Assembly: GCA_964236495.1 (NCBI GenBank)
Contig: CAXSBR010000002.1
Location: 186,001-250,000 of the forward strand
Reading direction: 5' to 3'
Length of the DNA: 64,000 nt
From: CAXSBR01 sp964236495
Lineage (GTDB): Bacteria; Actinomycetota; Actinomycetes; Mycobacteriales; Jatrophihabitantaceae
Positions 17,216-26,446 of the stretch are shown one piece after another. The translations under genes and the position numbers were made by a program. The notes below the pieces were generated by a model. The model did not search any database, was not told the origin of the DNA, and saw nothing but the letters and a program-made list of their open reading frames with translations. Each line of letters opens with the position of its first letter. The first letter of the stretch is position 1.

Positions 17216-17803
17216 GTGTGTTGCCTGGGGGGGCGGGTTTCGTTGAGTTCTATCGATTTCGGGATGCCATGGCCGGCGCGCGGCGCGAGCCAGTGGGGAC
17301 ACCGGTCGACACAGATCCTGATCGGCTCGATCGTGGCGACCATCGCATTGGTGCTACGGCCACTGCCACCGGACAATCCGGCGGCCCTGCTGATACCGAT
17401 GGCCCTGTTCGGGCTGGTGATCGGCAGCTGGGTGTTGATGCGCCAACACGACCGTCGACTGTGCGAGCAGTGCATGTCCTCGATGCCGCTGGATGCCTCG
17501 AACATGGCCGCTCGCCGCGGACGTCGCTTCGCCCTCGCCCATCTGGGCTCGCGCCGGCGCCTCGTCGTGGGCTACCTCGTCGTTCTGATCGGGTCCAACT
17601 TCGTGCTGCTCGACACGGCGTTGCTGCCCGCGTCGGCAAGCCGATGGCTGTGGGCGGCAATCCAGTCGACGATGATCTACTTGATCCTCGCCTACTCGAC
17701 GCACCGCAAGCTGCAGCCCTGGTGCCCGCAGTGCCGCGACGGGGGCGGCGGCCTCGACGTCGACGCACCGGAGCCGGTACCGACGGGCTCCCAGCACGCC
17801 TGA
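17216..17803 (+). CDS. Membrane protein with two CxxC pairs
   Basis: About 180-195 aa, function unknown. Hydrophobic segments at about residues 32-48, 58-72, 117-135 and 141-156 suggest four membrane helices. One CEQC lies in a cytoplasmic loop and one CPQC in the C-terminal tail; together they could bind a zinc ion. The start is unclear: GTG at 17216, TTG at 17243 after a G-rich stretch, or ATG at 17264. It is divergent from pilB and about 120 bp upstream of the diguanylate cyclase gene on the same strand, so it may share its transcript. Confidence 0.6.
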   Translation: MCCLGGRVSLSSIDFGMPWPARGASQWGHRSTQILIGSIVATIALVLRPLPPDNPAALLIPMALFGLVIGSWVLMRQHDRRLCEQCMSSMPLDASNMAARRGRRFALAHLGSRRRLVVGYLVVLIGSNFVLLDTALLPASASRWLWAAIQSTMIYLILAYSTHRKLQPWCPQCRDGGGGLDVDAPEPVPTGSQHA

Positions 17804-17923
17804 CCGACTCCTGTCGCAGGCCGGTCTCGGTCCGCGTGCGCGCGGTCCGTGGCGCAGCATCCGGCGGCGAGGCGGATTGCTGGATTTGCTCATCACCACC
17901 GTGACGGTGCCGAACGTAGGAAC

Positions 17924-19000
17924 GTGCACAACCTCGCCGCTGCCCCGCTGTCCCTGCGGCGTGCTGCCGACGGCGGGTGGTTACGAGCCCGGGCGCGCGC
18001 CTGGATCAGGCGATCCCAGCTCGAGTGGAACCCTGTCGTAGGCGGACGCCTGTTGCTCCTGGCGATCGGCTTCGTTACCACGGCGACCACACCACTGCTC
18101 CGTCCCAACGGGCACAACTGGCGCGTCCTTCTCGACGTCGGCTTGGTGATGACGGGGGTGTTCCTGGCCAGCTTCGCGGTGCCCTGGCCCCGGCTGCCAC
18201 GCACCGCCACATTGGCGTTCCCAATAGCGGTGTGGTCGGCGCTGGCCGCACTGGGCCTTGCTGCTGACGGCCTAGGGGCGAACTTCGCCGGAACGTTCAC
18301 GCTCGGTTTCGCCTACATAGGCCTCACCCAGGCATCGAGGATCTGCGTGCTGATGCTGGTTCCGGGCGCCGCTGCCTACGTCGCGACCTGGGGCGGCTGG
18401 TCCTCCGCGCTGATCGCACGACTGCCCATCATCTCCGCCGTCTGGACCATCATCGCAGTCGTGTTGGCGGCCCTGATCAAGCGCCAGGAGGCACTGACCG
18501 AACAGCTGTCCATCGCGGCCCACACCGACGCCCTCACCGGCGTGGCCAACCGGCGCGACCTCAACCGGCGCCTGCTGTTGGCTGAGCCTGGGGACATGCT
18601 GCTGATGTGCGACCTGGACAACTTCAAAGCCCTCAACGACGCGCACGGTCACGCTGCCGGCGACCGTGTTCTCGCTGATTTCGGCATGATCCTGCAGGCG
18701 TCACTACGCGAGAACGACTACGCAGCCCGCTACGGCGGCGAGGAGTTCGCCGTTCTCCTGCCCGCCACCGACCTCGCTCGAACACACGCCACCCTGCGCC
18801 GGCTGCGCACACGCTGGGCGCTGGTGCGCCCGGGGGTGACCTTCTCCACCGGCATCGCGACGTGCCGCGCGGGCCGCGACGCCGACGCAACCCTGCAGGC
18901 AGCCGACGAAGCGCTCTACCGAGCGAAGGCCGCAGGCCGTAACCGCGACGACGATGAAGCGGCTCGGACCGAACCTCAGGGCGCTGACGCCGGGTTCTGA
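17924..19000 (+). CDS. Membrane-bound diguanylate cyclase (GGDEF)
   Basis: About 358 aa: six or so N-terminal hydrophobic helices forming a membrane sensor (MASE-like), then a GGDEF domain. The active site reads GGEEF (about residues 271-275). An inhibitory I-site RxxD lies exactly five residues before it, so c-di-GMP synthesis with product inhibition is expected. TDALTGVANRR and CDLDNFKALND are typical. I prefer the GTG at 17924, which has AGGAA upstream, over an ATG at 17849. The gene ends just before a cluster of 53-bp repeats and is convergent with the EAL-DICT gene. Confidence 0.85.
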   Translation: MHNLAAAPLSLRRAADGGWLRARARAWIRRSQLEWNPVVGGRLLLLAIGFVTTATTPLLRPNGHNWRVLLDVGLVMTGVFLASFAVPWPRLPRTATLAFPIAVWSALAALGLAADGLGANFAGTFTLGFAYIGLTQASRICVLMLVPGAAAYVATWGGWSSALIARLPIISAVWTIIAVVLAALIKRQEALTEQLSIAAHTDALTGVANRRDLNRRLLLAEPGDMLLMCDLDNFKALNDAHGHAAGDRVLADFGMILQASLRENDYAARYGGEEFAVLLPATDLARTHATLRRLRTRWALVRPGVTFSTGIATCRAGRDADATLQAADEALYRAKAAGRNRDDDEAARTEPQGADAGF

Positions 19001-19025
19001 CCGGCGCGGCTCGCTGGGTTCCTCA

Positions 19026-19150
19026 CTCACCCGCCGGCTGTCTACGGCTCCGGGCCTCGCTCCTACGTCGCTCGATCCTCACCCGCCGGCTGTCTACGGG
19101 CTCCGGGCCTCGCTCCTACGTCGCTCGATCCTCACCCGCCGGCTGTCTAC
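19026..19150. repeat. Tandem repeat of about 53 bp, 2.4 copies (family locus A)
   Basis: Copies begin at 19026 (52 bp), 19078 (53 bp) and 19131 (partial, 20 bp). Read on the minus strand each unit starts GTAGACAGCCGGCGGGTGAG and ends with CGGAGCCC. The TAG of the partial copy is the stop codon of the EAL-DICT gene. Related copies occur at 44091-44199 and 63705-63750. Confidence 0.9.
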
Positions 19151-20658
19151 GCCTTTTCGGCCGGCAGCGGCCTGATCCGTGAGATCAAGGTCGTCGCGAC
19201 GGCAATGGCAAGTTCGCGGTTGTGCGACAGGACGTAGTCGAAGCGTCGCTCCTCGCTAGGACCGCCATCGCCTAGATCGCGAGCGACCAACGTAGCAGCG
19301 AAGTGCGGGCCGACCACGGCGATATCCCACTCCTCTAACAGCGGATCACCCGGTTCGAGTGCTCCGCCGCGTACGCCGGGCATCGGCTCGCTGGGCATTC
19401 CTTTGCCCAGCGCACCGACGAAGGCGGCTGTCTCCTTCAGGTTCAGATAGCGGCGTTGGGTGCTGGCGTTGAAGAAGGTGAAGTCCTGGAAGGTGGCGAG
19501 AACAACAGTGGCCTCTCCCGACTGCATCGCCTGACGTTCCAGGTACTTGCTGAACTCGATCAGTAAAGGCTTGCGTGCCACCCGCGGAGTTCGCACCGCG
19601 GCACCCATAGCAAATGGACTTCCGTTTCGGGAGGCTTGGACGCGGCTGGCAATGACGACATCGTCACCGATGCGGGGCAGCAGTGGCTCGGGCAACTCAG
19701 CCGGACGACCCAACTTCCACCCCTGGCCCAGGGTGGCACCCAGACCTCGAGCCACTTCCAGGTGTTCCTCGTTCTCGATTCCCTCGGCGAGTACCGCTGT
19801 ACCCGACCGTTCGGCCTCGGCGTTCACGGCGCACACGATCTCCGCGATCTCCGCGGTGGGCCGCTCGTGGATCAGACGCAGGTCGAGCTTGATGATGTCG
19901 GGCCGCAGCAGCGGTAACAGCGCGAGGGAGTCCCGGTTGGCGCCGACGTCGTCCAAGGCGATACCCCAGCCGCGAGCACGAATACGGGCCACCACGTCGA
20001 GCAGCTGCGTCGGATCGGTCGTCAGCGCACGTTCGGTGAGCTCGACGACCACGCGGAACGTCTCGTTCCCGCCATGGTCGTCCAGATGCGCGTCTTCGGC
20101 GAATTCGCCGAACAGGAATGCGTCGCGGGCGGTGGCCGGTTCGATGTTGACGAACAGAGTCCAGGGTGCGAACAGTTCGGCACTCTGCGCACCGGACAGC
20201 GCAGCTTTGCGACAGGCCCGATCAAGTTCGGCGAGGCGGCCACCGCGGCGGGCCGCGGCAAACAGGGCGTCAGGGCTTTCCACCAGACTGCCCTTGGGTC
20301 CGCGGGCCAACGCCTCGTATCCGACGACGGCGCCGGTAGCCAGTTCGACGATGGGTTGGTAGACGCTACGCACCGTGTGCTCGACCAGAACTCGATCCAG
20401 CGCCGCCAACTCCACGTCCAGATCGGGCACGTCCGCTGTCGAACCGGTTTGCCGTCGCAGAGGTGCCGCTGGGGCCGGGCCGCGGGCGGCCGATTGCGCC
20501 GGGGAAGAGGTTGTCAAGATTTCACTGCCGCGCTTCCTTGCACCAGTCGGAGACATTGCCGAGGAATTGCCACGTGATCTTGAATCGGCGGCGGCGGCGC
20601 CGACCTTAGCGGTATCACTCGTGGTTCTCGCCGGCACAGGCTCAGCAAAACTCCTCAT
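19147..20658 (-). CDS. EAL-domain protein with C-terminal DICT sensor
   Basis: About 503 aa. A disordered N-terminal tail is followed by an EAL domain. The core residues are kept: YEALARG, FVNIEP, VELTERA, ALDDVGA, IIKLDLRLI, AEGIENE and LGQGWKLGRP. Loop 6 is altered, DDVGAN instead of DDFGTGY, so activity may be low or the domain may only bind c-di-GMP. The C-terminal ~130 residues (FSKYLERQAMQSGEATVV...FTFFNASTQRRY) match the DICT sensory domain. The start is uncertain: ATG 20658 is used, with ATG 20556 or GTG 20751 possible. It is divergent from the LacI-type hybrid gene. Confidence 0.78.
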   Translation of the reverse strand: MRSFAEPVPARTTSDTAKVGAAAADSRSRGNSSAMSPTGARKRGSEILTTSSPAQSAARGPAPAAPLRRQTGSTADVPDLDVELAALDRVLVEHTVRSVYQPIVELATGAVVGYEALARGPKGSLVESPDALFAAARRGGRLAELDRACRKAALSGAQSAELFAPWTLFVNIEPATARDAFLFGEFAEDAHLDDHGGNETFRVVVELTERALTTDPTQLLDVVARIRARGWGIALDDVGANRDSLALLPLLRPDIIKLDLRLIHERPTAEIAEIVCAVNAEAERSGTAVLAEGIENEEHLEVARGLGATLGQGWKLGRPAELPEPLLPRIGDDVVIASRVQASRNGSPFAMGAAVRTPRVARKPLLIEFSKYLERQAMQSGEATVVLATFQDFTFFNASTQRRYLNLKETAAFVGALGKGMPSEPMPGVRGGALEPGDPLLEEWDIAVVGPHFAATLVARDLGDGGPSEERRFDYVLSHNRELAIAVATTLISRIRPLPAEKA

Positions 20659-20744
20659 GTGTGAGTGGACGCCGGCCGATAGCACGGATGTCAGCAATAG
20701 CTGGCGTTCGGCGTCGGTGTCGGGGAGGAGTGCGACCAGAGTCG

Positions 20745-23700
20745 ATGTCACATCCCATAACGATCCTCGTGCTCACTCCTAGCGTCGGTGGCCACTTCTA
20801 CGGCGAAATAATCGCCGGCCTCACTCGCGAGGTCGCTGGTGCCGGCGGCCGTATCGTGCTGGTCCAAACCTTGGACGGTGGAGTACGTCGTGACGAGGAG
20901 AGCGAGGTCAGCTCCTTCGCCACGGCCGTCGCGTGGTCCCACATCGACGGCGTCGTATCCATTACCACCGCCGTGCACTCGTCCTACCTACAGCGGCTCC
21001 GCGAAACGGACAAACCGGTGGTGCTGGCCAGCACGCGGATGCCCGACTTCGAGGCCCCGCTGGCCGTGCCGGACAACTCCGGCGGCACCTTCGCCGCGGT
21101 CGAGCACCTCATCGCGCACGGCCACACCCGGATCGGGTTCGTCGGAAACTTTGCACAGCCCGACGTGTGCGACCGCTACGCCGCGTATCTGAGCGCGCTG
21201 GAAGCACACGACCTGCGGCCCGATCCCGCACTCATGTTCGCAGCACCGAACAACGACTTCCCCGGTGGCGCGCGGGCGGCGCAGGACGTACTTGCCGCAG
21301 CGCACCGCCCGAGCGCACTTATGGTCGCCACCGATCGCAACGCCATCGGGCTTCTGCGCACGCTGAACGAAGCCGGCGTGGCCGTGCCGCGCGACATTGC
21401 AGTGGTGGGCAACGACAACATGGAGGAGGCGGCGTTCAGCTCTCCCTCACTCACGAGTATCGACCAGCGATTCGACGCGGTCGGCGCGCTGGCTGCTCAG
21501 TTGGTGCTCGCCCAGATCCGCGGCGAGGCGGTGTCCTTCGCGCCGCACATTCTGCCCACGGCGCCGCTGGAATTACGAGCGTCCTGCGGGTGCGCCACCG
21601 ACGCGTTCGGCCGGGGAATCGAGGGACAGGACCGAGCGCTGGAAGCCTCGCCGGCGCAGGAGCGCAGCAACCTGAAAACCACGTTGTGCCGAGCGCTCCT
21701 GACCGGGCACAGTGCCCTCGACCAACCACTGCAGGACGCAATATCGGTGACCATAGACGAGGTTGAACGCCTGGTGTATGGCGGCGACGTCATCAAAGCG
21801 ACCAACATCCAGTCCCTGACGACGTCGCTCAACGGCCTCGGGGCCCGCCCTGACGTGCTGCGCCGGATCACCGACGCGGTGATGGCCTACGTCCAGCGCG
21901 GCACGAGCACTGCGACCGAGCAACGCGTTTCCGGCGCTGACAGTGCCGACGTCTCGCAGCTGATGACGGCGTTGTGGCAACTGCAGGCCGGCGCGTTCCT
22001 GCAGCAGGCCGAGACCACCGAGGCGGCGTTGAAGGAGCAATATGTCGTCGACGCCGGACTTCTCGACGCCGCGCACTCGGACCCGCGAACCCTGGGCTGG
22101 CTCGCCACCACGCACGTGCGCGCGGGTGTGTTGGCGTTATGGAAGGGTGCGTCCGGGCGGCTGCAAGTAACGGGCACCTATGACCCGGAAGGCCTGGTGC
22201 CCGATCTTGTCGGCGCCGCTACGACACCTCGGCGTTTTCCGCCCGCGGCGCTGATCGACGCCGCGGCCGACGGCGGCGTCTGCATCGTCGTGCCCGTACG
22301 CACCAGAGACCGGGACTGGGGCCTGCTGGCCGTCATCGGCGAGATCAACTCCAGCTCCGCGCTGGAAACCTACCGCCACTGGGCGGCTCAGCTGTGTTCG
22401 GCTTTCGAGGCACAGGAACTGCAGCACGCGGTGCAGAAGAGCGAGGAGCGCTACGCCCTCGCTGCGCGGGCCAGCAACGACGGATTGTGGGAGTGGGATC
22501 CCCACGCCGGCGACATCTACCTGTCCGAGCGATGCCTGGCTCTGCTAGGACTCCGGCCGGCAGCCAAGGACGCGTTGCTCGAGCAGTGGGTGGCCTTGAT
22601 ACACCCCGACGAGGTGGCGCAGACCCGCCAGCACATGCGCAGCGTGGCCGACGGCGACGAGGAGACAGCCAGCTGCGAGTACCGGATCCGAACCGCCGAC
22701 GACTCCTACCGCTGGGTGATGTCGCGCGCACTGGGCGTTCGCTCGGCCGGTGGTTCGGTGGAGCGTGTCGTGGGCTCCCTTGCCGACATCCACGAACGGC
22801 GGTCCCTCGAGGACAAGCTACGGGAGAATGCGCTCTACGACGCTCTCACCGGGTTACCGAACCGACGGCTCTTCCTCAGCCGGCTCGAACACGCCGTCGC
22901 ACTGTGGCAGCGCTCCCAGACGCCGTTCGCCGTGATCTTCCTCGATCTCGACGGATTCAAGGCCATCAACGACTCGCTCGGACATCAGATGGGAGACCGC
23001 GTTCTGAACGCTGTCGGCACCCGCATCCAGCACGAGTTGCGCGGCGTCGACACCGGCGCCCGCTTCGGCGGCGACGAGTTTGCCATCCTGCTCGACGACA
23101 CCGACGAAGACGGTGTTTTCCAGGTCGCCCAGCGTGTTCAGAGTGCGCTGGGCAAGGTCATCGAACTCGACGGCAACGAATTCACCATCGGCGCCAGTCT
23201 GGGCGTTGCCACCAGCGCGATCGGGTACACCACCGCAGAGGACGTGCTGCGTGACGCCGACACCGCGATGTATCGGGCCAAGGAGACCCAGCGCGGAGCG
23301 GTGTCCTTCTTCGACGCGCAGATGCACGTGCACGCGATGCAGGAGTTACGCCTGAACGCCGACATCCGCCGCGCGCTCGAGGAGAACCAATTCGAGGTGC
23401 GCTACCAGCCCATCGTCAACCTCGTCACCGGACGCACCGACCGATTCGAGGCGCTGGTGCGCTGGCGCCACCCCGAGCGCGGGCTGATGATGCCTGACGA
23501 TTTCCTGCCCGCGATGGCCGAGACCGGGTCCATCATCGCGCTCAGCCACTGGATCATCGACGAAGTCTGCCGCCAGCTTGCCGCGTGGGGACCCGGTGTA
23601 GCCAACGTTGCCCTGAACGTGTCCGACCGCGAGTTCTGGCACAGTGATCTGCTCAACCATGTGCTGGACAGCCTGCAACGCCATCACCTCAGCCCCGACC

Positions 23701-24236
23701 GGCTCACGATCGAGATCACCGAAGGCGTCATCATGCGACGGCCCGAGGCCGCTCTACTCCTCATGCGTGATCTGCACGACGCCGGACTCGAACTGCACAT
23801 CGACGACTTCGGAACCGGCTACTCGTCCCTGGAGACGCTGCACCGGTACCCGGTGGACGCTTTCAAGATCGACCGGTCCTTCATTGCCGGCCTGACCACC
23901 AGCGACCGCACCGAAGAGTTGGTGCGCGCCATCATTGCCATGGGCAAAGCCCTCGGTCTGGCCGTGGTCGCCGAGGGCGTCGAGACCGACGACCAGCTCC
24001 GCTTCCTCCAGCAGGTCGGTTGTGCCACCGGCCAGGGATTTCTCTTCATGCCCGCAGTATCGGGTGAGCATGCTCCGAAACTGCTGGGTCGCGTTCTCGG
24101 GCCGGACCTTCGAGGCACCCCACTGTTCGACGCCGAACCGCAGGGGTCAGCGTTGAACGGCGATGAACGAGTCCTCGCACCACAGAACGCCGAGCCGCTT
24201 GCCGAGACTCAGGCGGCGTCCGAAGTGGCCGGCTGA
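20745..24236 (+). CDS. LacI-type ligand-binding domain fused to PAS-GGDEF-EAL
   Basis: Cytoplasmic protein of about 1163 aa. Residues 1-285 have the periplasmic-binding-protein fold of LacI repressors (GGHFYGEIIAGL, VDNSGG-like, GHTRIGFVGN, VVGNDNMEEA), but there is no helix-turn-helix in front. A GAF-like or coiled segment fills 290-560. A PAS domain follows (about 570-690). The GGDEF site (about 775-779) is intact with an RxxD I-site. The EAL domain (about 870-1115) has EALVRW and DDFGTGYSSL intact. It could both make and degrade c-di-GMP under control of a small ligand, perhaps a sugar. ATG at 20745 is chosen; GGGGAGGAG lies slightly far upstream and GTG 20730 is an alternative. Confidence 0.9.
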   Translation: MSHPITILVLTPSVGGHFYGEIIAGLTREVAGAGGRIVLVQTLDGGVRRDEESEVSSFATAVAWSHIDGVVSITTAVHSSYLQRLRETDKPVVLASTRMPDFEAPLAVPDNSGGTFAAVEHLIAHGHTRIGFVGNFAQPDVCDRYAAYLSALEAHDLRPDPALMFAAPNNDFPGGARAAQDVLAAAHRPSALMVATDRNAIGLLRTLNEAGVAVPRDIAVVGNDNMEEAAFSSPSLTSIDQRFDAVGALAAQLVLAQIRGEAVSFAPHILPTAPLELRASCGCATDAFGRGIEGQDRALEASPAQERSNLKTTLCRALLTGHSALDQPLQDAISVTIDEVERLVYGGDVIKATNIQSLTTSLNGLGARPDVLRRITDAVMAYVQRGTSTATEQRVSGADSADVSQLMTALWQLQAGAFLQQAETTEAALKEQYVVDAGLLDAAHSDPRTLGWLATTHVRAGVLALWKGASGRLQVTGTYDPEGLVPDLVGAATTPRRFPPAALIDAAADGGVCIVVPVRTRDRDWGLLAVIGEINSSSALETYRHWAAQLCSAFEAQELQHAVQKSEERYALAARASNDGLWEWDPHAGDIYLSERCLALLGLRPAAKDALLEQWVALIHPDEVAQTRQHMRSVADGDEETASCEYRIRTADDSYRWVMSRALGVRSAGGSVERVVGSLADIHERRSLEDKLRENALYDALTGLPNRRLFLSRLEHAVALWQRSQTPFAVIFLDLDGFKAINDSLGHQMGDRVLNAVGTRIQHELRGVDTGARFGGDEFAILLDDTDEDGVFQVAQRVQSALGKVIELDGNEFTIGASLGVATSAIGYTTAEDVLRDADTAMYRAKETQRGAVSFFDAQMHVHAMQELRLNADIRRALEENQFEVRYQPIVNLVTGRTDRFEALVRWRHPERGLMMPDDFLPAMAETGSIIALSHWIIDEVCRQLAAWGPGVANVALNVSDREFWHSDLLNHVLDSLQRHHLSPDRLTIEITEGVIMRRPEAALLLMRDLHDAGLELHIDDFGTGYSSLETLHRYPVDAFKIDRSFIAGLTTSDRTEELVRAIIAMGKALGLAVVAEGVETDDQLRFLQQVGCATGQGFLFMPAVSGEHAPKLLGRVLGPDLRGTPLFDAEPQGSALNGDERVLAPQNAEPLAETQAASEVAG

Positions 24237-24250
24237 GCATCCGGAGGCGG

Positions 24251-25717
24251 TCAAGCTTGGTCGACGAAGGTCGCCCGCAGTGCGTCGTCGAGTTCGGCCG
24301 GGGCGAGAACCACGACCTGATCGTCGGCTCGGAGCACCGTGCTGCCCCGGATGGCCAACAGCGCCGCATTGCGCACCGCCAGGCTGATCCACGCCTGCTC
24401 GGGTAGATCGTGCAGATCGTCGATGCGCCGACCGTCGGCGGGCGCGCCGGCACCGATCGTCAGCCGATGCACGCCTCGGGGTTCCTCCTCCAGGCGCACG
24501 CCCAGCGCCCAGGGCTGGGGCGCCACCGTGTGCATCGGCAGCCGCAGACGCTGTGCCAACGTCGGCACCAGGCCGCCCTGCACCGCAACCGAGACCACGA
24601 CGACGATCACGACGACGCCGTAAAGACGCTGCGCCTGCGCAACGTGCTCCGAGAGCAGCAGGTTGCCCAGCAGGATCGGCACGGCCCCCTTCAGCCCGGA
24701 AAACAACACGAACGCGTTCTCGTTGCGTGCCAGCCGCGCCGGCGCCAGACAGGCCCCTACCAGCAGCGGGCGGATCACCACCGCCAACAGGACGCCCAGC
24801 ACGAGACCGGGCAGCCAGACGTTGCGGTGGGCGAGCACACCGACGTCCACGGTCAGGCCCAGGATCGCGAACGCCGCCATCTCCCCCAGGCTGCCCAGCG
24901 CCGAGGAAAACCGCTCGATCTCGCGCTTGTACGGCGCGCGCTCGTCACCGAGAACGATGCCGGCAACGAAGACGGCGAGAAACCCCGAGCCGTAGGCGAG
25001 GGTGGCGATCCCGAAGATCACGCCGGCCCCGAGCACAGCACGCAACGGGTACAGCGCCTCGCTGGGCAACGCCACCGTGCGCACGAACCACAGCAGCGCC
25101 CGGCCGCCGACCAGGCCGACCGCAGCTCCCACGCCCATCTGCAGGACGAACTCCAGCACCACCTGGCCCACTGCACCGCCGGTGATCTCGCCCGCGGCAA
25201 GCAGGCTGACCATGAGCGCAATACCGACCGGGTCGTTGGCGCCCGACTCGCCCTCCAGGATGGTGCCGCTACGCCCGGCGATCTCACGGTTGCCCAGCAC
25301 TGAGAAGACGACGGCAGGATCGGTCGGTGCAACCGCGGTGCCTACCAGCAGCGCCAGATACCAGTCGATACCGAACAGCAGATGAAGAACCAGGGCGGCA
25401 CCGCCGGCGGTCAGGAATGTTCCCAGCACACCAATCATCGCGATGGGCGCGGCCGCCGGCCGGAATCGCCGCCAGCCGATGTGCTGTCCGCCGTCGAACA
25501 GGATGGCGATCAGGCAGACAGTGACCAGCCGCTGCACCGTCTGCCCCGACGGAGCGTGCAGCATCGGGATTGCCTTGACTGCGATCGCGGCGGCCAGGAG
25601 CACCAGCAGCGGAGCGGGCACCCGTACGCGCTCGGTGAGCCGGTTGGCCAACAGCGCGAGCAGCCCGGCCGCGGTGGTGAGCAACACGAGAAGTGCGAAG
25701 CGGTGGGTCTCTGTCAT
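24251..25717 (-). CDS. CPA1-family cation/proton antiporter with C-terminal RCK_C-like domain
   Basis: Protein of 488 aa with about 12 membrane helices. The family signature with the ion-binding aspartates is seen in APTDPAVVF and GESGANDPVGIAL. Residues about 395-488 form a soluble domain like RCK_C/TrkA-C (HDLPEQAWISLAVRNAALLAIRGSTVLRADDQVVVLA), as in NhaP2/CvrA K+/H+ antiporters. It exports K+ or Na+ in exchange for protons. The 3' end is 14 bp from the end of the LacI-type hybrid gene (convergent). No operon partner is evident. Confidence 0.85.
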   Translation of the reverse strand: MTETHRFALLVLLTTAAGLLALLANRLTERVRVPAPLLVLLAAAIAVKAIPMLHAPSGQTVQRLVTVCLIAILFDGGQHIGWRRFRPAAAPIAMIGVLGTFLTAGGAALVLHLLFGIDWYLALLVGTAVAPTDPAVVFSVLGNREIAGRSGTILEGESGANDPVGIALMVSLLAAGEITGGAVGQVVLEFVLQMGVGAAVGLVGGRALLWFVRTVALPSEALYPLRAVLGAGVIFGIATLAYGSGFLAVFVAGIVLGDERAPYKREIERFSSALGSLGEMAAFAILGLTVDVGVLAHRNVWLPGLVLGVLLAVVIRPLLVGACLAPARLARNENAFVLFSGLKGAVPILLGNLLLSEHVAQAQRLYGVVVIVVVVSVAVQGGLVPTLAQRLRLPMHTVAPQPWALGVRLEEEPRGVHRLTIGAGAPADGRRIDDLHDLPEQAWISLAVRNAALLAIRGSTVLRADDQVVVLAPAELDDALRATFVDQA

Positions 25718-25846
25718 CGCTTAGTTCCTCCCGCCGGTGTCGCGCCATCGGCGGTGTCTGCCAGCGCCCGTTCTGGCACCGCGCGCTCGGCTCCCGCCCG
25801 CGCGAAGTCCGCGCGTTGCGTCTTGTGTTAGAGCCACTCGTGGAAA

Positions 25847-26446
25847 CTACGTGATCGCACCGGGCGGGTTGTCGCCCAGCGGCAGGCGCGCCAGCAGTTC
25901 CGTCGCAGCCTGGACCCGATCGATGCCGGCATTGACGGCTCGGCGGTCCAGTTCGACGACCGCGTCCGTAACGGTGCGACCGGCGCCTAGCAGCACGCCG
26001 ATGGCCTGATTGATCGTGCTGGATGCCGCGACACCGGGCAGTTCGCTGACAGCGTCGACGATGCTCAGATTGTCGTCGAGCACGAAGTCGGTGAGGTGCC
26101 TGCCGGTCAGCCAGGAAAGGTCGGCGGCCATGTCGAGAAATGCGCCGGATGAGCCGGCGTAGAGGACGAGTTCTCCCAGCTCAGCCAGACCGACGCGCTC
26201 GACTGCAGGCAGCGTCAACCTCAGCGAGGACTTGGCGTCCTGCTGTCGCGCGGCGTCTTCCCACACCGCCGCGTGGAGTTGCGCGCCGCCGGCGCGCACG
26301 GTCATCGTCAGACCGAGATAGGACCGCACAGCCAGCCTGATGTCGGCCATCAACAGCAGGAGATTCTTGCGCAAATCTATTGCTGGATCATCCGGTGCGG
26401 CAGCCAACACGGTGAGATCAGCGGCCAAGGCCGCAGCGATTTCCAC
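25847..26446 (-). CDS. ANTAR-like domain protein with GAF-like N-terminus
   Basis: Protein of 199 aa. The C-terminal 60 residues (STINQAIGVLLGAGRTVTDA and RAVNAGIDRVQAATELLARL) look like the three-helix ANTAR RNA-binding domain, which acts in transcription antitermination in actinobacteria. The N-terminal 130 residues resemble the divergent GAF-like domain of such proteins, but the fold is not certain. The start is a GTG at 26446. It stands alone. RNA targets cannot be named. Confidence 0.65.
   Translation of the reverse strand: MEIAAALAADLTVLAAAPDDPAIDLRKNLLLLMADIRLAVRSYLGLTMTVRAGGAQLHAAVWEDAARQQDAKSSLRLTLPAVERVGLAELGELVLYAGSSGAFLDMAADLSWLTGRHLTDFVLDDNLSIVDAVSELPGVAASSTINQAIGVLLGAGRTVTDAVVELDRRAVNAGIDRVQAATELLARLPLGDNPPGAIT

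Noticed and set aside
19026..19150. CRISPR array
   Set aside because: The 53-bp units are directly adjoining with no unique spacers and no cas genes nearby.
20656..20682. FliA promoter upstream of the LacI-type hybrid gene
   Set aside because: GCCGATAG matches the -10 well, but the expected -35 position (CATGTGTG) does not.
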